Shown piece after piece: positions 58,573 through 64,000 of a DNA stretch of 64,000 bases (positions within the stretch are counted from its first letter, which is position 1; the number at the start of each line of letters is the position of its first letter). Made by a program: the position numbers and the translations under genes. Below the pieces are notes generated by a model. The model was not told where the DNA came from. It made no database searches and saw only the letters and a list, made by a program, of their open reading frames with translations. This DNA is from Alicyclobacillus mali NBRC 102425 (GTDB taxonomy: Bacteria; Bacillota; Bacilli; Alicyclobacillales; Alicyclobacillaceae). The DNA is taken from NCBI RefSeq assembly GCF_001570745.1, contig NZ_BCSG01000017.1:1-64000 (forward strand), given 5' to 3'.

Positions 58573-60453
58573 GTGGGACTGTGGAAACGACTTGCTTTCG
58601 GGCTCCCGGCAGCGCTCGGCATGCTGGCTGTCGGAGTGCCGACCATGGAAGCAGACGCCGTGCAGGCGGCGCCGCTGGCCAATCCATCAACGGAAAACGC
58701 GCAGGATCTGGGTCCCGCCAACGCGAGCCAGACCGTCACGGCGTCGGTCATTCTGCACGTGCAGAACCCAACGGCTTTGCAGAACTATATCCAGCAGACG
58801 GAGACACCGGGCAGTGCGCAGTATCACAAGTTTTTGACGACCAGCCAATTCGCCGCGCAGTTCGCGCCGTCGTCTCAGACCATTCAGCAGATTGAACAGG
58901 AACTTCAGCAGTACGGCCTGCAGGTGGTGAGCGTCAGCGCGGATCACCTGGATCTGCAGGTGCAGGGGACCATTCAGCAGTTTGACAACGCGTTCAACAC
59001 CGTGATCGACCTGTTCAAGGCGAATGGCCAGGTGTTCCGGGCGCCGAAAAAGCCGCCACAAATTCCGGTGGCGCTCCTCACCAACGTGCTCGCGGTGGTG
59101 GGGCTCGATACGGCCAACGCGGCACAGTCGCTCACCGTGAAGACGCCGAATGTGTCAGGGATGCCGTCCCCGAAAGCGGTGCTCCCGCAGGGAGGCAGCA
59201 CGGCGACGGGCACGCCGGGGAGCTACACCGTCGGCGACACGGCGAATCGCTACGACATCAATCCACTCTATCAAAAGGGCATCACGGGCAAGGGCGAGAC
59301 GGTCGGCATTGTGACGCTGTCGAGCTTTAACCCGCAGGACGCCTACACCTACTGGAAGGGCATCGGCCTGCACGTCTCGCAGAACCGCATTCAGATGGTG
59401 AACGTCGACGGAGGCGGCCAGATGGATGATGGCTCGGTCGAGACGACGCTCGACGTCGAGCAGGCGGGTGGCCTTGCGCCGGACGCCAATGTCGTCGTGT
59501 ACGACGCGCCCAACACGGATCAGGGCTTTATCGACGCGTTCTACCAGGCGGTCTCCGACAACCAGGTGGACTCGTTGTCCGTGAGCTGGGGGCAGCCGGA
59601 GATCGACTATTTGCCTCAGATGAACCAGGGCCAGTCGTATGTCGATGAGCTGCTCGCGTTCACGCAGGCGTTCATGGAGGCGGCGGCACAGGGCATCTCC
59701 GTCTATGCGGCCGCCGGAGACTCGGGTGCCTACGACACCGCTCGCGATTTCCCGCCTTCGCAGGGATTCTCTACGCCGCTGACGGTCGACTTCCCGGCGT
59801 CGGATCCGTTCGTCACGGCCGCGGGTGGCACGACGGTGCCGTTTTCCGCCACGTTCTCGCTCGGCAAAGTCAACATCACGCAGCAGCAGCCGTGGTCGTG
59901 GCAGTACTTGCAGAATCTCGGCTATCAAGGACTGTTCCCCATCGGGACAGGCGGTGGCGTGAGCGTCATCTTTCCGCGCCCGTGGTATCAGAATGGCGTG
60001 AGCGGCGTCCAGAACAGCGCGGCGAATCAGGCGTTCACCGACTCGCAGGGCGTGCTGTACGGATCTCCCTTCACCTACAACCTGCCGAGCAATTACGCGG
60101 GTCGCAACCTGCCGGACGTCTCGATGGACGCGGATCCGGAGACGGGCTATCTCGTGTACTGGAGCGCGGGGGGCGGCTGGCTCGCGGGCTACGGTGGCAC
60201 GAGCTTTGTGGCGCCGCAGCTGAACGGCATCACGGCGCTCATCGATCAGTACGTCGGCGGCCGCGTCGGCTTCCTAGATCCGGTCTTCTACCAACTCATG
60301 CAGCAGAATGGGTACGGGGCGAATCAGCCGTTCAACGACCTGACGACAGGGAACAACTGGTATTGGTCCGCTGTGTCCGGGTACGATCCGGCCTCCGGAA
60401 TTGGCACGCCGAACGTCGCCAACCTGGCGCAGGCCATCAAGTCGATGGGCTGA
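58573..60453 (+). CDS. Secreted S53 family acid protease (kumamolisin/sedolisin type)
   Basis: A 626-residue prepro-enzyme. The GTG at 58573 follows AGGGGGC and opens a signal peptide (LWKRLAFGLPAALGMLAV). The pro-domain runs to about residue 210, with the family DQxxPGSxxYHKFLTxxQF pattern (ETPGSAQYHKFLTTSQF). The catalytic set is complete: Glu290 and Asp294 in VETTLDVE, Asp383 in AAGDSG and Ser544 in GGTSFVAPQ; the calcium site is in the last 60 residues. It should digest protein outside the cell at low pH and high temperature. Stands alone between glpD and the glucuronate operon. Confidence 0.93.
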   Translation: MGLWKRLAFGLPAALGMLAVGVPTMEADAVQAAPLANPSTENAQDLGPANASQTVTASVILHVQNPTALQNYIQQTETPGSAQYHKFLTTSQFAAQFAPSSQTIQQIEQELQQYGLQVVSVSADHLDLQVQGTIQQFDNAFNTVIDLFKANGQVFRAPKKPPQIPVALLTNVLAVVGLDTANAAQSLTVKTPNVSGMPSPKAVLPQGGSTATGTPGSYTVGDTANRYDINPLYQKGITGKGETVGIVTLSSFNPQDAYTYWKGIGLHVSQNRIQMVNVDGGGQMDDGSVETTLDVEQAGGLAPDANVVVYDAPNTDQGFIDAFYQAVSDNQVDSLSVSWGQPEIDYLPQMNQGQSYVDELLAFTQAFMEAAAQGISVYAAAGDSGAYDTARDFPPSQGFSTPLTVDFPASDPFVTAAGGTTVPFSATFSLGKVNITQQQPWSWQYLQNLGYQGLFPIGTGGGVSVIFPRPWYQNGVSGVQNSAANQAFTDSQGVLYGSPFTYNLPSNYAGRNLPDVSMDADPETGYLVYWSAGGGWLAGYGGTSFVAPQLNGITALIDQYVGGRVGFLDPVFYQLMQQNGYGANQPFNDLTTGNNWYWSAVSGYDPASGIGTPNVANLAQAIKSMG

Positions 60454-60525
60454 GATGCATCACCTCCGAGGCGCCGCTGGCTTCTCGGCCGGCGGTGCAA
60501 AAGGGGCGCGATGAGGTGTTTGCGA

Positions 60526-60555
60526 TTGCTTGGGTATACAAGTATACGGTACAAT
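60526..60555 (+). promoter_or_regulatory. Promoter and operator of the glucuronide operon
   Basis: TTGCTT (60526-60531) and TACAAT (60550-60555) are 18 bases apart, and GTATAC-AA-GTATAC (60534-60547), a symmetric site typical of GntR regulators, fills the spacer between them. The product of the first gene probably represses here. Confidence 0.65.
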
Positions 60556-60589
60556 ATCGATCGACTTGGGTCTGCGAGGAGGTGGAGGC

Positions 60590-61294
60590 GTGATCGCAGG
60601 TGTGACCTACGGTGTGGCCAAGAAGACGCTTGGAGAGCAGGCGTACGAGGCCATCCGCGAGGAGATTTTGTCGCTTCGGCTGCATCCGGGGCAGACGGTC
60701 TACGAGTCGGATTTCACGCGCATGTTGAACATGAGCCGCACGCCGGTGCGCGAAGCGGTGCGCGCGCTTGCGATGGAGCGGCTGATTGAGGTGCTGCCCC
60801 AGCGGGGCATGAAGGTGGCGCTGATTTCGGAGCGGCAGGTGGAAGAGACCCGATTCGTCCGGGAGAGCCTGGAGCTTTCGGTCATCCGCCGCGTCGCGGA
60901 GGACGTCGCGCGGGACGCGTCGGTGCGCGCCCGGCTGGAGAGGGAGATGGCGAGATCGCTCCAGGACCAGCGGGAGGCGGCCGAGGCGGGGAATGCGCTT
61001 CAATTCATGCATGCGGATGATGCGTTTCACCAGATCTTTCTGCAGCACTTCGACAACGAGACGCTCACGGCCATCGTGGCGCAGATGCGGGGGCATTTGA
61101 ACCGGGTGCGGATGCTTTCGCTGTTCGAGCCGGAGCGGATGAAGCGGCTCGTCGGTGAGCATGAGCGGGTCGCCGAGGCGGTGCTTTCGGGCGATGCCGA
61201 TAAGTCTGCGGAGGCGATGCAGCATCACCTGGCGAAGCTGATGGAAGATCTGCCTGGAATCAAAGCTCGCCATCCGGCGTTCTTTGGCCCCTGA
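60590..61294 (+). CDS. GntR-family (FadR/FCD type) regulator
   Basis: A 234-residue regulator with an N-terminal winged helix (TLGEQAYEAIREEILSLRLH, MLNMSRTPVREAVRALAMERLI) and a C-terminal FCD ligand domain with the metal-binding Asp/His pattern (HADDAFHQIF, GEHERVAEAVLSGDADKSAEAMQHHL). The GTG start follows GAGGAGGTGG. The first gene of a likely operon with an SDR and an alpha-glucuronidase; the ligand is probably a hexuronate, as for UxuR/ExuR-type proteins. Confidence 0.88.
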   Translation: MIAGVTYGVAKKTLGEQAYEAIREEILSLRLHPGQTVYESDFTRMLNMSRTPVREAVRALAMERLIEVLPQRGMKVALISERQVEETRFVRESLELSVIRRVAEDVARDASVRARLEREMARSLQDQREAAEAGNALQFMHADDAFHQIFLQHFDNETLTAIVAQMRGHLNRVRMLSLFEPERMKRLVGEHERVAEAVLSGDADKSAEAMQHHLAKLMEDLPGIKARHPAFFGP

Positions 61295-61316
61295 CCGGCG
61301 CGCGGAGGTGCAGCAC

Positions 61317-62084
61317 ATGCGGTTACAAGATAAGGTGGCGCTCGTCACGGGCGGCGGGCGGGGTATTGGCGCGGCGATTGCCCGCCGGTTCGCGCAGGAG
61401 GGCGCCGACGTCTGCCTCGTCAGCCGGACGCAGGCTGAGATCGAGGCACAGGCGCAGTGGATCGCGTCGCAAACGGGGCGCGCCGCGTTGCCGGTGGTGT
61501 GCGATGTGTCGAATCCGGCGGACGTCGAGCGCGCGGTGGCGGCCGCCGAGGAGCGCTTTGGCCGGATCGACATTCTGGTCAACGCCGCGGGCATCTCCGT
61601 CGCGGCCCCTTCCACGGATCTCTCCTTCGAGCGATGGAAGGCGTGCCTGAACATCAACCTCGATGGGACGTTTCTGTTCTGCCAGGCGGCTGCGCGCGGG
61701 ATGATTGCGCGCGGGCAGGGCGGAAAGATCATCAACATCACGTCCATCGTGGCGCACGCAGGGATCCCGGAGCGGGCGACGTATGCGGCGAGCAAGGGCG
61801 GCGTGCGGCAGCTCACGCAGGCGCTCGCGGTCGAGTGGGCGAAGCACAACATCCAGGTGAACGCCATCAGTCCGGGCTTCATCATGACGGAGATTGTGCG
61901 CGATTACATCCAGCGCGGCATTCACAAGCCCGAGAAGCTCGTCGCGCGCATCCCAGCCGGCCGTATGGGCCAGCCAGACGACATCGCGGGCCCAGCGGTG
62001 TTTCTCGCCTCAAGCGATTCCGACTACGTCACGGGCACCATTCTCATCGCCGATGGTGGTTTTCTCGCCAACGGCTACGTGTGA
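61317..62084 (+). CDS. Short-chain dehydrogenase/reductase, possibly a hexuronate oxidoreductase
   Basis: A 255-residue classical SDR: cofactor loop TGGGRGIG at 11-18, NAAG near 90, Tyr156-x3-Lys160 active site, and the C-terminal GGFLANGYV typical of the family. The ATG at 61317 follows GGAGGTG. In Bacillus, the D-mannonate (fructuronate) oxidoreductase UxuB is an SDR, so that step of glucuronate breakdown is a reasonable guess from context, but the sequence alone does not settle the substrate. Confidence 0.85.
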   Translation: MRLQDKVALVTGGGRGIGAAIARRFAQEGADVCLVSRTQAEIEAQAQWIASQTGRAALPVVCDVSNPADVERAVAAAEERFGRIDILVNAAGISVAAPSTDLSFERWKACLNINLDGTFLFCQAAARGMIARGQGGKIINITSIVAHAGIPERATYAASKGGVRQLTQALAVEWAKHNIQVNAISPGFIMTEIVRDYIQRGIHKPEKLVARIPAGRMGQPDDIAGPAVFLASSDSDYVTGTILIADGGFLANGYV

Positions 62085-62095
62085 GGTGAAGCTCC

Positions 62096-64000
62096 TTGAC
62101 AAACATCCCTGAGGCCGATCTCGACTACCGCGCGTGGCTGCAGGAGAGCTCACTGCCCCACAGCGCACCGGAGGTGGCGCGGCGGATGGCGGTATACGGC
62201 CCAGCTGATGATCCGGTGCTTCGCACCGCGGCGGCGGAGTGGGCGCGCGCGGTTCGCGCGGCGTGCGGAGAAAGCCCCGAGCCTCTGGCGGCAGATCCGG
62301 GTGGTGCGCCGAGCACACCGTGCATCGTCATGGGGCTTCTGTCGGCGATGCCGCGCGGGCTTCGTGAAGACGCGCAGGCCGCGCTCGCCAGCGCGCTTTC
62401 GGACGAGGCGTACGCCATCCTGCCGGTGGACGGGCAGGGTGCCGCGGTCGTGTCGCGGACGCCCGCTGGCGTGCTGTATGGCGTGTTCCACCTGATTCGC
62501 CGCCTGCGGCTTTGCGAACCGCTCCACGAGGCTTGCGTCTCCTCACCCAAGAACGCCTGGCGCATGCTGGACCACTGGGACAACGCCGACGGCACGATTG
62601 AGCGCGGATACGCGGGGAAATCGCTGTTTTTTCGCGGTGGGCAAATCGATTTTGACGAGGCGCGCGTGCGGGACTACGCGCGGCTTTTGGCATCCATCGG
62701 TGTGAACGCCATCGCTATCAACAACGTCAACGTGCACGAGACCGAGACGCGCTTCCTCAAGGAGGCGCATCTGCCGGGTGCCGCACGGCTGGCCAACGTG
62801 TTCCGCCCGTACGGCATCCGGATGTTCCTTAGCGTCAACTTCGCGAGCCCCGTCGATCTCGGCGACCTGCCGACCGCAGATCCGCTCGATCCGCGCGTCG
62901 AGGACTGGTGGTGCGCGGCGGCGGATCGCATCTATGCACACATCCCGGACTTCGGCGGCTTCCTCGTGAAAGCGGACTCCGAGTTCCGGCCCGGTCCCTT
63001 CACCTACGGGCGCGATCACGCCGATGGCGCGAACATGCTCGCCCGAGCGCTGGCGCCTCACGGCGGCGTGGTCATCTGGCGGGCCTTCGTGTACAACTGC
63101 CTCATGGACTGGCGAGATCGGCGCGCCGACCGCGCCCGGGCGGCGTACGATCACTTCGTGCCGCTCGACGGCCACTTTTTGGACAACGTCCTGATTCAGA
63201 TCAAGAACGGACCGATGGACTTTCAGGTGCGCGAGCCGGTCTCGCCGCTCTTCGGCGGGCTTTCCGACACGAACGTGATGCTCGAATTTCAGATCACGCA
63301 GGAGTACACCGGCCAGCAGCGGCACGTGTGCTATCTTGCGCCGATGTGGAAAGAGGTGCTCGACTTCGACACGCACGCGCGCGGGCCGGGATCGACGGTG
63401 GCCGAGATCGCGAGCGGCAAGCTGTTCGGGCGGCCGCAAGGCGGCGTGGCGGGCGTCGCGAACGTGGGCGACGATGTCAACTGGACGGGGCACTCGCTGG
63501 CGCAGGCCAACCTGTACGCGTTCGGCCGCCTCGCCTGGGATCCGTCGCTTGACCCGGCCGAGATCGCGCACGAGTGGGCGAGGCTCACGTACGGCGACGA
63601 TCCGGATGTCGTCCGCGCGGTGATGGGCATCCTCATGGCCTCCTGGCCGGCGTACGAGGCGTACACGGCGCCGCTCGGCGTGGGCTGGATGGTGAACCCG
63701 GGACACCACGACGGGCCGAATCCGGAGGGGTACGAGTACTCGAAGTGGGGCACGTACCATTACGCGGATTGGCAGGGCGTCGGCGTGGATCGGACGATGG
63801 CCACGGGCACGGGCTACACCGGCCAGTACCACGAGCCGGTGCGAAGTCTGTACGAACACCTGGAGACGTGCCCGGACGAGCTGCTCCTCTTCTTTCACCA
63901 CGTGCCGTACACGCACGTGCTGCACTCAGGGAAGACGGTCATCCAGCACATCTACGACGCGCACTTCGACGGCGTCGAGGCGGTAGTCTGGATGATGGAG
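62096..64000 (+). CDS. aguA: GH67 alpha-glucuronidase, partial (C-terminus outside window)
   Basis: 635 residues are inside the window, from a TTG at 62096 after GAGGTGA. It removes 4-O-methylglucuronic acid from xylo-oligosaccharides. Family marks: [23 protein letters not shown] near 158-180, the likely acid Glu296 in KADSEF, and Asp352 (YDHF) and Glu380 (REP), which correspond to the paired carboxylates known from GH67. No signal peptide, so it acts in the cytoplasm on imported oligomers. The short gap after the SDR gene shows one operon with it and the GntR regulator. Confidence 0.93.
   Translation, partial: MTNIPEADLDYRAWLQESSLPHSAPEVARRMAVYGPADDPVLRTAAAEWARAVRAACGESPEPLAADPGGAPSTPCIVMGLLSAMPRGLREDAQAALASALSDEAYAILPVDGQGAAVVSRTPAGVLYGVFHLIRRLRLCEPLHEACVSSPKNAWRMLDHWDNADGTIERGYAGKSLFFRGGQIDFDEARVRDYARLLASIGVNAIAINNVNVHETETRFLKEAHLPGAARLANVFRPYGIRMFLSVNFASPVDLGDLPTADPLDPRVEDWWCAAADRIYAHIPDFGGFLVKADSEFRPGPFTYGRDHADGANMLARALAPHGGVVIWRAFVYNCLMDWRDRRADRARAAYDHFVPLDGHFLDNVLIQIKNGPMDFQVREPVSPLFGGLSDTNVMLEFQITQEYTGQQRHVCYLAPMWKEVLDFDTHARGPGSTVAEIASGKLFGRPQGGVAGVANVGDDVNWTGHSLAQANLYAFGRLAWDPSLDPAEIAHEWARLTYGDDPDVVRAVMGILMASWPAYEAYTAPLGVGWMVNPGHHDGPNPEGYEYSKWGTYHYADWQGVGVDRTMATGTGYTGQYHEPVRSLYEHLETCPDELLLFFHHVPYTHVLHSGKTVIQHIYDAHFDGVEAVVWMME

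Overview
The window looks like a chromosomal segment of a thermoacidophilic Firmicute, most probably Alicyclobacillus (A. acidocaldarius or a close relative). This is an inference from the high G+C content, strong GAGG-type ribosome binding sites with many GTG and TTG starts, an S53 acid protease of the kumamolisin type, a GH51 endoglucanase resembling CelB, and an acidic-polysaccharide (glucuronoxylan) operon. No rRNA or tRNA gene was seen.

Left end (1-12.7 kb): a defence-type island. A leftward gene with a uracil-DNA-glycosylase-like pattern is cut by the window edge and is followed by about 750 bases of AT-rich, largely gene-free DNA with a possible transposase remnant. Then comes a tightly coupled four-gene rightward operon: DUF499 ATPase, a 205-residue unknown protein, DUF1156 adenine methyltransferase, and a fused PLD-nuclease/SNF2 helicase. 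The set resembles BREX and DISARM in logic but has no PglZ, BrxL or DrmAB in view.

12.8-20.8 kb: housekeeping and envelope genes: fabH, an ADP-ribosylglycohydrolase, a lipoprotein, a nucleotide-sugar dehydrogenase/glycosyltransferase pair and isocitrate lyase (aceA).

Two CRISPR arrays (21,173-22,290 on + and 51,312-52,813 on -) share the same 37-base repeat and a homologous leader of about 190 bases. They face each other across 29 kb. No cas gene lies in the window, so both must depend on Cas proteins made elsewhere.

22-51 kb, between the arrays: mostly transport and regulation: an MFS exporter, a four-gene BMP/nucleoside-type ABC operon, another MFS carrier, small hydrolases, an iron-type ABC operon, a DrrAB-like exporter, two aldo/keto reductases with a divergent AraC regulator, a two-component system, a LysE exporter, a frameshifted celB-like GH51 gene with a divergent LacI regulator that overlaps glpP, and a MerR-controlled DHA2 exporter.

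53-64 kb: a PiT phosphate carrier with its DUF47 partner; glpK and glpD, each behind a leader hairpin of the kind GlpP antiterminates (glpP itself is 6 kb to the left); a secreted S53 protease; and a GntR-SDR-alpha-glucuronidase operon that runs off the right edge.

Gene boundaries were chosen by ribosome binding site and by start/stop overlap. Several starts are therefore internal to the longest open frame.
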